The translations under genes were made by a program, and so were the position numbers. A stretch of DNA of 64,000 nt, from the NCBI RefSeq assembly GCF_024170285.1, contig NZ_JALJXV010000004.1:1-64000 (forward strand), read 5' to 3'. Below, piece after piece: positions 36,223 through 45,983 of the stretch (the stretch's first letter is position 1; the number at the start of each line of letters is the position of its first letter). Below the pieces are notes generated by a model, which did no database searches, was not told the origin of the DNA, and was given only the letters and a program-made list of their open reading frames with translations. Origin of the DNA: Natronocella acetinitrilica (GTDB lineage: Bacteria > Pseudomonadota > Gammaproteobacteria > Nitrococcales > Aquisalimonadaceae).

Positions 36223-36972
36223 ATGAAAATCCTGGTGCCCGTCAAACGGGTCATCGATTACAACGTCAAGGTGCGGGTCAAGGCCGATGGGTCGGGCGTT
36301 GAGACCGCCAACGTGAAAATGTCGATGAATCCCTTCGACGAAATCGCCGTGGAAGAGGCGGTGCGGCTGAAAGAGGCAGGCGCTGCCGAGGAAGTGATCA
36401 TTGTCTCCCTCGGTATCCAGCAGTGCCAGGAGACCATCCGCACGGCGCTCGCCATGGGCGGTGATCGCGGCATCCTGGTGCACACCGATGCCGAACTCCA
36501 GCCCCTGGCTGTCGCAAAGCTTCTGAAGGCACTGGTTGATCGGGAGTCGCCAGAGCTGGTGATTCTGGGCAAGCAGGCCATTGATGATGACGCCAACCAG
36601 ACCGGACAGATGCTCTCGGCACTGCTGGGCTGGCCCCAGGGCACGTTTGCATCCCGGGTCGAAATCGCCGATGGCGAGGCAAAGGTGACCCGTGAAATCG
36701 ACGGCGGCCTGGAGACGGTCGCACTGTCGATGCCGGCGGTGATTACCGCCGATCTGCGGCTCAACGAGCCGCGTTACGCCAAGCTGCCCAACATCATGAA
36801 GGCGAAGAAAAAGCAGCTCGACGCCCTGACACCGGATGAGCTCGGCGTGGATATCGCTCCGCGCCTCAAGACCCTCAAGGTGAGCGAGCCACCGAAACGG
36901 CAGGGCGGCAGCAAGGTCGCCAGCGTCGATGAGCTGCTGCAGAAGCTGCGCAATGAAGCGAAGGTGATCTGA
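36223..36972 (+). CDS. etfB: Electron transfer flavoprotein beta subunit
   Basis: A 249-aa EtfB. It starts [20 protein letters not shown] and contains [39 protein letters not shown] and [28 protein letters not shown], including the recognition-loop region that docks acyl-CoA dehydrogenases. With EtfA it binds FAD and accepts electrons from the acyl-CoA dehydrogenases encoded in this window. ATG 36223 follows GGAGGG. It is separated from etfA by a single base. Confidence 0.97.
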   Translation: MKILVPVKRVIDYNVKVRVKADGSGVETANVKMSMNPFDEIAVEEAVRLKEAGAAEEVIIVSLGIQQCQETIRTALAMGGDRGILVHTDAELQPLAVAKLLKALVDRESPELVILGKQAIDDDANQTGQMLSALLGWPQGTFASRVEIADGEAKVTREIDGGLETVALSMPAVITADLRLNEPRYAKLPNIMKAKKKQLDALTPDELGVDIAPRLKTLKVSEPPKRQGGSKVASVDELLQKLRNEAKVI

Positions 36973-36973
36973 C

Positions 36974-37909
36974 ATGTCAGTACTGGTGATTGCGGAACAC
37001 GATAACGGACAACTTGCCCCTTCCACGCTGGCGACGGTCACAGCCGCCCTCGCAATCGATGGCACGGTAGACGTCCTCGTCGCCGGTCATGGCTGCAGTG
37101 CAGTTGCAGAGCGGGCGGCGACGGTTGCGGGCGTGGCCCGGGTGCGTGTCGCCGACGCGCCGCACCTCGACCACTGGCTGGCTGAGAACCTGGCACCAGT
37201 GATCGTCGGCCTATCCGACGATTACCAGCACCTGCTGGCGCCGGCGAGCACCTTTGGCAAGAACCTCATGCCCAGGGTCGCCGCGCTGCTGGATGTGCAG
37301 CAGATCTCGGATATCACGGTGGTGGAGAGCGCCGACACCTTCGTTCGACCAATCTATGCCGGTAACGCCCTCGCCACGGTGCAGTCCACAGACTCCATCA
37401 AGGTGATCACGGTGCGCCCGACGGCTTTCGACAAGGCTGCGGCCGAGGGCGGCAGCGGTGCCGTCGAGCCCGTTGATCCGGGTGCGGATTCCGGACGCAG
37501 TCGCTTCGTGGATCAGCAACTTACCGAGTCAAGCCGGCCTGAACTCACCGCCGCAGGCGTGGTGGTTTCCGGTGGACGGGGGCTTGGCAGCGGCGAGAAC
37601 TTTCGCCTGCTCGAGGAGCTTGCCGATACCCTTGGCGCGGCCATTGGCGCCTCTCGCGCGGCGGTTGATGCCGGTTACGTGCCCAACGATTACCAGGTGG
37701 GCCAGACGGGCAAGGTGGTGGCACCGGATCTCTACATCGCCATCGGCATTTCCGGCGCCATCCAGCACCTGGCAGGCATGGAGGGCTCCAAGGTCATTGT
37801 CGCCATCAACAAGGACGAAGACGCCCCCATCTTCGAGGTGGCGGATTACGGCCTGGTAGGGGACCTGTTCGAACTCGTTCCGGAGCTGACCCAGAAGCTG
37901 AAAGGTTAA
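36974..37909 (+). CDS. etfA: Electron transfer flavoprotein alpha subunit
   Basis: A 311-aa EtfA. The C-terminal FAD-binding half has [57 protein letters not shown] and [25 protein letters not shown], all strongly conserved. ETF passes electrons to ETF-ubiquinone oxidoreductase (gene at 60119). The stop codon is followed immediately by a REP-like repeat, which may stabilise the 3-prime end of the etfBA transcript. Confidence 0.98.
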   Translation: MSVLVIAEHDNGQLAPSTLATVTAALAIDGTVDVLVAGHGCSAVAERAATVAGVARVRVADAPHLDHWLAENLAPVIVGLSDDYQHLLAPASTFGKNLMPRVAALLDVQQISDITVVESADTFVRPIYAGNALATVQSTDSIKVITVRPTAFDKAAAEGGSGAVEPVDPGADSGRSRFVDQQLTESSRPELTAAGVVVSGGRGLGSGENFRLLEELADTLGAAIGASRAAVDAGYVPNDYQVGQTGKVVAPDLYIAIGISGAIQHLAGMEGSKVIVAINKDEDAPIFEVADYGLVGDLFELVPELTQKLKG

Positions 37910-38009
37910 GTGGTGCGTTACGGCCTTCGGCCTAACGCACCCTACGAGAGGCTTGGATCGCGCACGGGCCATCGTAGGGTGTGTTAGCGCGCAGCGCGTA
38001 ACGCACCAC
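37910..38009. repeat. REP-like imperfect palindromic element, 100 bp
   Basis: Two long complementary halves (37910-37947 and 37972-38009) begin and end with GTGGTGCGTTAC/GTAACGCACCAC and have CCCTACGA/TCGTAGGG at the inner boundary. Each half also folds alone: GTGCGTTA with TAACGCAC around a short loop. The element fits exactly between the etfA stop and the acyl-CoA dehydrogenase stop. Similar GTGCGTTA/TAACGCAC repeats are scattered in many proteobacterial genomes. Confidence 0.85.
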
Positions 38010-38018
38010 AGCGGCGTT

Positions 38019-39806
38019 TCAATCAAGCACCGAGGCGTCCGTCTGCGCCACCGCATCCCCGGCCAGTACCGCTGGCAAGAGACCGCCCGCTCTCGGCAAC
38101 AGCTGCTCCATGTAGAACCGCGCCGTGACGATTCTGGCCTCGTAGAAAGCCTTTTCCCCGGTACCGCTTTCCAGCGCTGTATGGGCCCGCCGCGCAGCGC
38201 GTGCCATCAGCCCACCGGCAATCACGTAACCCGCCTGCATCAGGTAGGGCACCGCTGCGGCGGCGGAAGCCGCGGGTTGTTCCCCATGGTGCGCCACGAC
38301 CCAGTCCGCTGCCGTCTCAAGCCCGTTCAGCGCCGTGGAGAGGGCTTCGCACAAATGCGGTAATCCCGGAATATCCCGCAGAGCCTCGGCGTCTCCACGG
38401 AACTCATGGATAAGCGCCTTGATGGCCTCACCCCCGTCGCGATGGGTCTTGCGGCCGATCAGATCATTGCCCTGGATTGCCGTGGTGCCTTCGTAGATCG
38501 GCGTGATCCGGGCGTCGCGGAAATGCTGGGCCGCGCCGGTTTCCTCCACGTAGCCCATGCCGCCGTGCACCTGCACGCCCAGGGAGGTGAGTTCCACGGA
38601 CAGTTCCGTACACCAGCCCTTGACGATGGGAATCAGCAGATCGGCCCGGGCGCCGAGCGTGGCGCGTTGGTCGCCGTCTGCCGCTTCCCGGCCCAGGTCC
38701 ATGCACCATGCGGCGTAGTAGCAGAGGCAGCGCATTGCCTCCACACCGGCCTGCATGGTGAGCAGCATGCGGCGTACGTCAGGGTGGTGGATGATCGCCT
38801 GCGCTTCACTGCTGCTGGAACCCGCCGGCCGCCCCTGCACGCGGTCCCGGGCATAGGCACGGGCCTGCTGCAGGGCGCGGTCGGAGATCGACAGGCCTTC
38901 CACCCCCACCTTGTGGCGGGCCTCGTTCATCATGGTGAACATGTACACCAGCCCCTGGCCCTCCTCGCCCACCAGGTAGGCCACTGCACCGTCTTTTTCG
39001 CCGTAGGCCATGGTGCAGGTGGGGCTGCCGTGGATGCCGAGTTTATGTTCCGTGGAAACGCACTGTACGTCGTTGCGCTCGCCAGGGTCGCCACCGGCAG
39101 TGGGCACGAACTTGGGAACGATGAACAGGGAAATCCCCTTCACCCCCGGCGGTGCGTCCGGCGTACGCGCCAGCACCAGGTGAATGATGTTCTCGGCGCA
39201 GTCGTGCTCGCCCCAGGTGATGTAGATCTTCTGGCCGAAGAGCCGGTAGTGGTCACCCTCGGGTACCGCCCGCGCCCGCACCGCAGCGAGATCTGAACCC
39301 GCCTGGGGTTCGGTGAGGTTCATGGTCCCTGTCCACTCGCCACTCACCAGCCTGGGCAGATACAGCGCCTGCTGCTCGCTGGTGCCGTGGCGGTGGATGG
39401 CCTCGATGGCACCGGCGGTGAGCATGGGGCAGAGGGCAAAGGCCATGTTGGCCGCCTGCCACATCTCCTGGGTCACCGTGGCCACGCAGCCCGGAAGCCC
39501 CTGGCCGTCGAATTCCGGGGGGCAGGACAAGCCGTTCCAGCCATTCTCGACGTATTGGCGATAGGCGTCGGGGAAGCCCTCCGGTGTTGTGACCGCGCCA
39601 TCGGCCAGGCGACAACCCTGCCGGTCGCCAACGCGATTCAGCGGCGCCAACACGCCACCGGCAAAGCGCCCGGCCTCTTCCAGCACCGCATCCACCAGAT
39701 CGGGGCTGGCCTCGGACCATGCCGGCAGGACATGAATCGCCTCGTAGTCCAGTAGCTCCTGGAGCACGAAGCGCATGTGGCGAAGCGGTGGGTTGTAATC
39801 ATGCAT
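38019..39806 (-). CDS. Acyl-CoA dehydrogenase with C-terminal extension
   Basis: A 595-aa long-form acyl-CoA dehydrogenase (DmdC/AcdB-like, with an extra C-terminal domain beyond the usual 380 aa). It contains the FAD-binding AMNLTEPQAGSDL-type segment (TMNLTEPQAGSDLAAV), KIYITWGEHD, QVHGGMGYVEETGAAQHFRDARI and the catalytic-Glu motif PIYEGTTAIQGNDL. I chose ATG 39806; the frame extends to 39872 without a good start signal. It is the last gene of the leftward liu-linked cluster. Electrons would go to ETF. Chain-length specificity is not clear. Confidence 0.92.
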   Translation of the reverse strand: MHDYNPPLRHMRFVLQELLDYEAIHVLPAWSEASPDLVDAVLEEAGRFAGGVLAPLNRVGDRQGCRLADGAVTTPEGFPDAYRQYVENGWNGLSCPPEFDGQGLPGCVATVTQEMWQAANMAFALCPMLTAGAIEAIHRHGTSEQQALYLPRLVSGEWTGTMNLTEPQAGSDLAAVRARAVPEGDHYRLFGQKIYITWGEHDCAENIIHLVLARTPDAPPGVKGISLFIVPKFVPTAGGDPGERNDVQCVSTEHKLGIHGSPTCTMAYGEKDGAVAYLVGEEGQGLVYMFTMMNEARHKVGVEGLSISDRALQQARAYARDRVQGRPAGSSSSEAQAIIHHPDVRRMLLTMQAGVEAMRCLCYYAAWCMDLGREAADGDQRATLGARADLLIPIVKGWCTELSVELTSLGVQVHGGMGYVEETGAAQHFRDARITPIYEGTTAIQGNDLIGRKTHRDGGEAIKALIHEFRGDAEALRDIPGLPHLCEALSTALNGLETAADWVVAHHGEQPAASAAAAVPYLMQAGYVIAGGLMARAARRAHTALESGTGEKAFYEARIVTARFYMEQLLPRAGGLLPAVLAGDAVAQTDASVLD

Positions 39807-39936
39807 GGCGAGGTTCCGGTCGATGCGGCCAAGGATGGTCAGAGCATGCCAAGGGACGCGGCGACATACCACCCGGGATTGTCATGCCAAGGCGTGATAC
39901 CGCGCCATGTTGACCGAGTCGTGCCTGGCGAGCCGG

Positions 39937-40737
39937 CTAATCGCCGGTGAACTCGCCTTGCCGCTTCTCCAGCAGGGCACGAACCGCTTCCTGATGGTCC
40001 TGTGTAGTGTGGGCGATGGCCTGGTAGGCGGCTGACAGCTCCAGCAGGCTGTCGAGACGTGTGAGCTGGGCTTCCCGCAACAATCGCTTGGTCATCCGGG
40101 TGACCTCCGGCGGGTTGACCATGATGCGTTCCGCCAGAGCCCGCGCTTCCGCCATGAGGGCGTCGCCGGGCACGACGCGATTCACGAGTCCCCATTCCAG
40201 CGCTGTCCGGGCATCCACTGGATCGCCGGTCAGCGCCATCTCGCTGGCTCGTGCAAGCCCTGCGACCCGGGGCAGGAACCAGGCGCCACCGTCGCCGGGG
40301 ATGATGCCCACCTTGATGAAGCTTTCGGCAAAGATGGCGCTCTCGGCGGCCACCCGCAGATCACACATCATTGCCAGATCACAGCCAGCGCCGATGGCGG
40401 GGCCGTTGACCGCCGCGATGGCGGGGGGCTCAAGGTCGAGCATGGCCCGGGGAATGCGCTGGATACCGCGCCGGTATGCGTTGCGCACCTCGGCGGGCTT
40501 GCCGGCGAACATGTCGGTGCGGTCGCGCATGTGTTTGAGGTTGCCGCCGGATGAAAACGCCGTGCCCGCGCCGGTGAGGATGACAGCGCGGACGCTGGCG
40601 TCCCCATTGATGCGGTGAACCGCATCCTCGATGGCGTCGATCATGTCCGCCTCGGATACGGCGTTTCGGGTCTCGGGGCGGTTCATGGTCAGTGTGACCA
40701 GGTGACCATCGTTCTCGAACAGTAATGGCTCGCTCAT
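39937..40737 (-). CDS. Enoyl-CoA hydratase/isomerase family protein
   Basis: A 266-aa crotonase-fold enzyme. The oxyanion-hole segments are AFSSGGNLKHM and AAVNGPAIGAGCDLAMMCD, followed by KVGIIPGDGGAWFLPRVAG, where the second catalytic Glu of canonical hydratases is replaced by an Asp-Gly pair (PGDGG). This suggests hydratase or isomerase activity on a non-standard acyl-CoA. It lies 13 bp after the acyl-CoA ligase gene, inside the same transcript. Confidence 0.9.
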   Translation of the reverse strand: MSEPLLFENDGHLVTLTMNRPETRNAVSEADMIDAIEDAVHRINGDASVRAVILTGAGTAFSSGGNLKHMRDRTDMFAGKPAEVRNAYRRGIQRIPRAMLDLEPPAIAAVNGPAIGAGCDLAMMCDLRVAAESAIFAESFIKVGIIPGDGGAWFLPRVAGLARASEMALTGDPVDARTALEWGLVNRVVPGDALMAEARALAERIMVNPPEVTRMTKRLLREAQLTRLDSLLELSAAYQAIAHTTQDHQEAVRALLEKRQGEFTGD

Positions 40738-40750
40738 GCTTGATCCTGTC

Positions 40751-42334
40751 TCAGGCCGTTTTCCCGGAGCCGGGCTCGCTGCCCAGGTGACGATACGTCT
40801 CGCGAAGGCGGTATTTCATCAGCTTGCCCGAGGGCGTCCGGGGCAGGGCGTCGGTGAATGCGACGTGGCGTGGGCACTTGTAGCCTGCCAGATGCTGCCG
40901 GCAGTGGCTGATGATCTCCTCCGGCGAGATCGACACGCCGTCCCTGGTCACGATCACCGCCGTGACCGCCTCGATGAAGCGGGCATCGGGCACGGCGACC
41001 ACCGCCGCTTCGCGCACCCCGGCGAGCCGCATGAGAACGTCTTCCAGCTCTGCCGGATAGACGTTCTCGCCGCCGGTGCGGATCATGTCCTTCTTCCGGC
41101 CGGCGATGCACAGCAGGCCGTTGTCGGTGAGTCGTCCGAGATCCCCTGTATGGCACCAGCCATCGGTGAAGCTTTCGCGGTTTGCGTCCGGCCGTTGCCA
41201 ATAGCCCTCGCAGACCACCGGGCCGCGAATCCAGATCTCGCCTTCCTCGCCGGGTCCGGCCTCGCTGCCGTCGTCGTTACGCAGCGAGATCTCGGTGAAC
41301 GGCATGGGCCGGCCGACGCTTTCCGGGTGTGCCAGGGTCTCCTCGCCGGTGGAGCAGGCCGCAATAGGGGTGCCTTCGGTCAGGCCATAGACCTGGATGA
41401 TCTCGATCCAGGGGTAGCGCTCCTGCAGCGTACGAGTAGCCCAGGGCAGCAGCGGGTCGCCGCCGGAGAGTATGCGTTTCACGCTGGACAGGTCGTAGCC
41501 CTGATGATCATCCAGCTGTGCCAGTTCGTAGATCATGAATGGAAACAGGAACAGGTCAGTCACCCGCCGGTTGGCGACGATCTCCAGCACCCGGCGTATG
41601 GAAAAGCCGCCGCTCTTCAGCACCACGGCGTGGCCACCAACGGCCAGTGCGGCGCTGGTCAGATCCTCCACCGCGCCCACGTGGTACATGGGCCCGGTCG
41701 TCATGCCCACCGTGTGTTCGTCGAGCCCCCATTGCATGGCCTGCATGGCGGTGAACCAGAGGGTATTGGCATGGCGCCAGACGGCCCCCTTGGGCCGGCC
41801 CGTAGTGCCGGAGGTGTACATCAGCATGGCCGGTGCGTCGGCGGTGGGCCTGGGGCAATCGGGCTCTTCGGCGCTACCTGCATCCAGCATGGTCCAGGCC
41901 GCGGCCCAGTCGGGCCGGGGTTCGCCGCTGTCGCTTTCCAGCGCGATGAACCGCCGTACCGGCAGGTCGTCGCGAATGCCGCCGATGGTCTCCGCGAAGG
42001 CACTATGAAAGCAGAGCACAGTACTGCCGGAATCGTTGATGGCGAAGTGCAGTTCGTCCGCCGTGAGGCGGAAGTTCAGGCGCACCGCAATGGCGCCGAT
42101 GCGCATCACGGCGAGGTAGGTGGCCCAGTATTCCAGGCAGTTGTGCAGCAGAATGCCCACCCGGTCGCCGGGTTGTACGCCATCGGCAAGCAGCGCGTTT
42201 GCGTAGGCATTGACCCGGCCGCGCAGCCGGTCGTGGGTCCAGGTGTCGCCATCCTCGAAGGACACCGCGGGTCGGTCGCCGTTGATACGACGACATGGCC
42301 ATTGGCTGCGTCGGGTAATGAAACCGGTTTCCAT
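40751..42334 (-). CDS. AMP-dependent acyl-CoA synthetase
   Basis: A 527-aa adenylate-forming enzyme. Motifs are normal: the P-loop LMYTSGTTGRPKGAVWRH, the mid-domain VYGLTEGTP, the hinge-region GRKKDMIRTGGENVYPAE and the C-terminal catalytic lysine in TPSGKLMKYRL. It activates a carboxylate to its CoA thioester; the acid is unknown. ATG 42334 follows GAGGGGG. The gene sits between mvaB and an enoyl-CoA hydratase in the extended liu operon, so its substrate may be a branched or short acyl acid. Confidence 0.93.
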   Translation of the reverse strand: METGFITRRSQWPCRRINGDRPAVSFEDGDTWTHDRLRGRVNAYANALLADGVQPGDRVGILLHNCLEYWATYLAVMRIGAIAVRLNFRLTADELHFAINDSGSTVLCFHSAFAETIGGIRDDLPVRRFIALESDSGEPRPDWAAAWTMLDAGSAEEPDCPRPTADAPAMLMYTSGTTGRPKGAVWRHANTLWFTAMQAMQWGLDEHTVGMTTGPMYHVGAVEDLTSAALAVGGHAVVLKSGGFSIRRVLEIVANRRVTDLFLFPFMIYELAQLDDHQGYDLSSVKRILSGGDPLLPWATRTLQERYPWIEIIQVYGLTEGTPIAACSTGEETLAHPESVGRPMPFTEISLRNDDGSEAGPGEEGEIWIRGPVVCEGYWQRPDANRESFTDGWCHTGDLGRLTDNGLLCIAGRKKDMIRTGGENVYPAELEDVLMRLAGVREAAVVAVPDARFIEAVTAVIVTRDGVSISPEEIISHCRQHLAGYKCPRHVAFTDALPRTPSGKLMKYRLRETYRHLGSEPGSGKTA

Positions 42335-42345
42335 GGCAGCCCCCC

Positions 42346-43257
42346 TCAGCCCTCCGTAGCCCTGGCCGCGAGTGCCCGGGCAACCCGTGAGGCGGGCTGC
42401 TTGCCAAGTTGCTCGCAGATCCATCGGCCGGTGGCGGCCAGCGCGTCCATATCAACCCCGGTATCGATGTCCATGCCGTTCAGCATGTAGACCACGTCCT
42501 CCGTCGCCACGTTACCCGAGGCGCCCTTGGCGTAGGGGCAACCGCCCAGTCCGGCGACGGCACTGTCAACCGTGGCGATGCCCAGCTGCAGTACCGCGAA
42601 CAGATTCGCCAGCGCCTGGCCATAGGTATCGTGGAAGTGCGCGGCCAGGTGTTCCATGGGCACGCGCTCGGCTACGGCAGCCACCATGCGCTGGGCTTGC
42701 AGGGGCGTGCCCACGCCGATGGTGTCGCCCAGCGAGATCTCATAGCAGCCCATGCGGTAGAGCGTGTCCGACACATGTGCGACCACTTTCGGCTCGATGG
42801 CGCCCTCGTAGGGGCAACCGAGCACACAGGAGACATAACCCCGCACCCGCACGCCATGCGCCTGGGCTGCTTCCATGACCGGCGCAAAACGCTCCAGGCT
42901 CTCGTCGATGGAGCAGTTGATGTTCCTGCGGGAAAAACTCTCGGAGGCCGCGCCGAACACGGCGACCTCGTCCGCACCCGCCGCGACGGCGTTTTCGAAA
43001 CCCTTGAGGTTGGGGGTGAGCACCGGGTAGCGCACACCGTTCCGGCGTTGGATGCCCCGCAGTACGGTGTCGTGATCCGCCATCTGCGGGACCCACTTTG
43101 GCGAGACGAAGGCCGTGGCCTCCACCGCCGGCAGGCCGGCATTGGCCAGGCGGTGGATCAGCTCCAGCTTGACGGCGCTGGAGACCGATCCCGGTTCATT
43201 CTGCAGGCCGTCCCGGGGGCCGACCTCGACAATTCGCACATGCTCAGGTAATCCCAT
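42346..43257 (-). CDS. liuE: Hydroxymethylglutaryl-CoA lyase
   Basis: A 303-aa HMG-CoA lyase (also called MvaB). Characteristic motifs are [17 protein letters not shown], with the catalytic Arg and Asp, then [20 protein letters not shown] and the C-terminal metal/active-site loop [19 protein letters not shown]. It cleaves HMG-CoA to acetoacetate and acetyl-CoA, the last step of leucine breakdown. The start is ATG 43257 (ATG 43263 and GTG 43266 are alternatives in frame). It lies 11 bp after the MaoC gene. Confidence 0.96.
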   Translation of the reverse strand: MGLPEHVRIVEVGPRDGLQNEPGSVSSAVKLELIHRLANAGLPAVEATAFVSPKWVPQMADHDTVLRGIQRRNGVRYPVLTPNLKGFENAVAAGADEVAVFGAASESFSRRNINCSIDESLERFAPVMEAAQAHGVRVRGYVSCVLGCPYEGAIEPKVVAHVSDTLYRMGCYEISLGDTIGVGTPLQAQRMVAAVAERVPMEHLAAHFHDTYGQALANLFAVLQLGIATVDSAVAGLGGCPYAKGASGNVATEDVVYMLNGMDIDTGVDMDALAATGRWICEQLGKQPASRVARALAARATEG

Positions 43258-43267
43258 GGTCATCACC

Positions 43268-43765
43268 TCAGGATTCTGTTTCCGTTGACCGCTGCTCCCG
43301 ACCCGCGCGGGTCTGCGCCAGTACCGTGGGGGTGATTTCCATCACTGTCTCCCCGTGCTGGTTCGTGCAGCGCCAGCGGGCCTTGAAAATTCCCTGGCCA
43401 GGCCGCGAGCGGGAGGGCCGGACGGCGAGAATCTCGATGTCCAGTGACAGAACGTCACCCGGCCGCACCGCCTTGCTGAAGGTCAGGTTCTCCACGCCGA
43501 TGCCCACCTGTCCGCCGCTCATCTGCAGGTCGGAGCGCATGGCCATACCCATGATCATAGCCGCCGTATGCCATCCGCTGGCGGCAAGCCCCCCGAAGAA
43601 GGACGACTTTGCTGCCTGCGGATCCACGTGGTGGGGCTGCGGGTCGAACTCGCTGGCGAAGCGGATGATGTCCGTCTCGGTCACCGGCCAGGTGGGCGCC
43701 CGGAAGCGCATGCCGGGTTGCAGATCCTCCAGGTACATGGGGCCATGCTGGAACGTCTCCGCCAC
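43268..43765 (-). CDS. MaoC-like hotdog acyl-CoA hydratase
   Basis: A 165-aa hotdog-fold protein of the MaoC/(R)-hydratase group. It contains [20 protein letters not shown]-like sequence ([15 protein letters not shown]), then [17 protein letters not shown], which supply the Asp and His expected for 2-enoyl-CoA hydration. It is inserted between the carboxylase alpha and lyase genes of the leucine pathway, where it is not a required step. It may handle a side branch such as methacrylyl- or tiglyl-type intermediates, but this is a guess. Confidence 0.87.
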   Translation of the reverse strand: MAETFQHGPMYLEDLQPGMRFRAPTWPVTETDIIRFASEFDPQPHHVDPQAAKSSFFGGLAASGWHTAAMIMGMAMRSDLQMSGGQVGIGVENLTFSKAVRPGDVLSLDIEILAVRPSRSRPGQGIFKARWRCTNQHGETVMEITPTVLAQTRAGREQRSTETES

Positions 43766-43768
43766 CGC

Positions 43769-45769
43769 TCAGTCTCCGCTCACGATGGCCAGCAGCTCGG
43801 CACCTTCGCTGACCTGGTCGCCCACTGCGTAGTTCACGTGCTCCACAACACCGTCGGCGAAGGCGCGAATGGTGTATTCCATCTTCATCGCCTCCAGCAC
43901 GAGCAGGGCGTCGCCCTCGGAGACATGATCTCCCGCACTGACGTTGACTGCCAGAACGAGGCCGGGCATCGGCGCGGTCAGGCTGCCTTCGCTGAGCTCA
44001 TCCTCCATGCCGGCGATCAGCGGATCGTGGACCACCAGTTCCCGGGTGTCACCGCCCACTCCTGTGGTCAGTCGCTGTCCGTCGCGCAGAACCATGGCAT
44101 CCAGATGCACGCCATCGAGCTCCATGCGCAGCCGGCCGTCTGCGTTGAGTGTGCCGTTGGCACGTACTTCCCCGTCGGGTAATTCAAGCAGGAAACAGTC
44201 GTCCCGGTAGTGGGCGATGACCTCGACATCCTGCTCTCCATCCATGAAGTGCAGCGTGTGGTAATTGTCGCTGTTGGGCCGCCAGCCGTCGGTGAGATGC
44301 CATGGCGACCAGGGGTCGCTGGATGCTGCCGCGCGGATCTCGGCCTGCTGGTCCACACTGAGCAACTCGAACAGGGCCGCCGCCGCCAGGATACGGCTGC
44401 TTACCGGCGAGGCGGCTGGAAACAGCTCTTGGCGGTGTGTGTCGATGAAGCCGGTATCGACACCGCCTTCGGCAAAGGCGGGATGCGCCGCGACCCGTGC
44501 AAGGAAAGCCGCATTGGTCACCGTGCCCACGACCAGGTACTGTTCCAGCGCGTGTTGCAGCCGCCGGAGCGCCGTTGTGCGATCGTGATCCCAGACCACC
44601 AGCTTGGCGATCATGGGGTCGTAGTGCACCGAGATGGTGTCCCCCTCGCGCACGCCGGTGTCGATACGCACATGACGGCTTTCCGCCGGCGTGCGCAGAT
44701 GGGCAATGGTGCCGGTGGCGGGCAGGAAGTCCCGCGATGCATCCTCGGCGTAGATGCGGGCCTCGAAGGCATGACCGCTGATGGACAACTCCGCCTGATT
44801 GCTGGGCAGGGGGCCACCGGCGGCGACGGTCAATTGCCAGGCCACCAGGTCCTGTCCGGTGATGCACTCCGTGACAGGGTGCTCGACCTGCAAGCGGGTA
44901 TTCATCTCCATGAAATAGAAGGCACCGGCGGCGTCCATGATGAATTCCACCGTGCCCGCGCCCTGGTAGCCGATGGCTTTCGCAGCCGCGACGGCCGCTG
45001 CGCCCATCTCGGCGCGGCGCCCTTCGTCGAGCCCGGGGGCCGGCGCCTCTTCGATGACCTTCTGGTGGCGGCGCTGGATGGAGCAGTCCCGTTCGAACAG
45101 GTGCACCGTGTTGCCATCGCCGTCGGCAAAGACCTGCACCTCCACGTGGCGCGGCCCCACCAGGTATTTCTCCACCAGCACGTGTTCATCACCGAAGGCG
45201 GATGCTGCCTCGCGCTTGGCGGCTGCCAGTGCCTCTGCGAAATCCTCGGGCTTGTCTACCCGTCGCATGCCCTTGCCACCGCCGCCGGCCGAGGCCTTGA
45301 TGAGCACCGGATAGCCGATGTCATCCGCCGCCGCAGCAAGCCGCTCCGGTGCCTGATCGTCGCCGTGATATCCGGGCACCAGCGGCACGCCGGCTTTCTC
45401 CATGATGGACTTCGCGGCACTTTTCGAGCCCATGGCCTCGATCGCCGCCACCGGCGGCCCGATGAACACGATGCCGGCCTCGGCGCAGGCTTTGGCGAAG
45501 CCCGCGTTTTCCGAGAGAAAGCCGTAGCCGGGATGGACGGCCTGGGCCCCGCTTTGCCGGGCGACCTCCAGGATGCGGGCGCCATTCAGGTAGCTTTCCC
45601 GCGCCGGCGCCGGGCCGATCAGCCAGGCCTCGTCACATGCATGGACGTGCATGGCATCGGCGTCCGCTTCAGAGTAAACGGCCACTGTTGCAACGCCCAT
45701 GGCGCGGCAGGTGCGGGCTACCCTGCAGGCGATTTCCCCGCGATTGGCGATCAGTATCTTGTCGAACAT
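43769..45769 (-). CDS. liuD: Methylcrotonyl-CoA carboxylase biotin-carrier (alpha) subunit
   Basis: A 666-aa biotin carboxylase plus biotin carboxyl carrier protein. The N-terminus FDKILIANRGEIACRVART, the ATP-grasp loop KASAGGGGKGMRRV and EMNTRLQVEHPVTE mark the carboxylase; the biotin site is K629 in VLEAMKMEY. It converts 3-methylcrotonyl-CoA together with the beta subunit at 46774. The assignment over acetyl- or propionyl-CoA carboxylase rests on operon context. It follows a 214-bp spacer after liuC that contains a REP-like repeat. Confidence 0.94.
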   Translation of the reverse strand: MFDKILIANRGEIACRVARTCRAMGVATVAVYSEADADAMHVHACDEAWLIGPAPARESYLNGARILEVARQSGAQAVHPGYGFLSENAGFAKACAEAGIVFIGPPVAAIEAMGSKSAAKSIMEKAGVPLVPGYHGDDQAPERLAAAADDIGYPVLIKASAGGGGKGMRRVDKPEDFAEALAAAKREAASAFGDEHVLVEKYLVGPRHVEVQVFADGDGNTVHLFERDCSIQRRHQKVIEEAPAPGLDEGRRAEMGAAAVAAAKAIGYQGAGTVEFIMDAAGAFYFMEMNTRLQVEHPVTECITGQDLVAWQLTVAAGGPLPSNQAELSISGHAFEARIYAEDASRDFLPATGTIAHLRTPAESRHVRIDTGVREGDTISVHYDPMIAKLVVWDHDRTTALRRLQHALEQYLVVGTVTNAAFLARVAAHPAFAEGGVDTGFIDTHRQELFPAASPVSSRILAAAALFELLSVDQQAEIRAAASSDPWSPWHLTDGWRPNSDNYHTLHFMDGEQDVEVIAHYRDDCFLLELPDGEVRANGTLNADGRLRMELDGVHLDAMVLRDGQRLTTGVGGDTRELVVHDPLIAGMEDELSEGSLTAPMPGLVLAVNVSAGDHVSEGDALLVLEAMKMEYTIRAFADGVVEHVNYAVGDQVSEGAELLAIVSGD

Positions 45770-45846
45770 GGGGCTCTTCCTTCAGAGGCAAGCCGAGCGC
45801 GAGACGTTCCCGGGGCAACGCCCAAAACGATACCTCCGGCGTCAGG

Positions 45847-45952
45847 CGGCTGGCCGGGGTTACCGTTCCGGACCGTCAGCGACAGGGATGTCGCTGTCGA
45901 GCCTACAGGGACGTATTCACGGCGTGTCCGGAACAGTAACCCCGGCCAGCCG
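45847..45952. repeat. REP-like inverted repeat, 106 bp, inside the liu operon
   Basis: Left arm 45847-45873 (CGGCTGGCCGGGGTTAC...) and right arm 45926-45952 are 27-bp inverted copies with one mismatch. Between them lies a further hairpin CAGCGACA/TGTCGCTG (around 45878-45897). The pattern, including GACAGGGATGTC and ACAGGGACGT, resembles repeats scattered in many gammaproteobacterial genomes. It occupies the only sizeable gap (214 bp) within the liu operon, between liuC and liuD. Confidence 0.85.
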
Positions 45953-45983
45953 CCGATCGAAGCCCGCTTCGCACCCGCCATAT

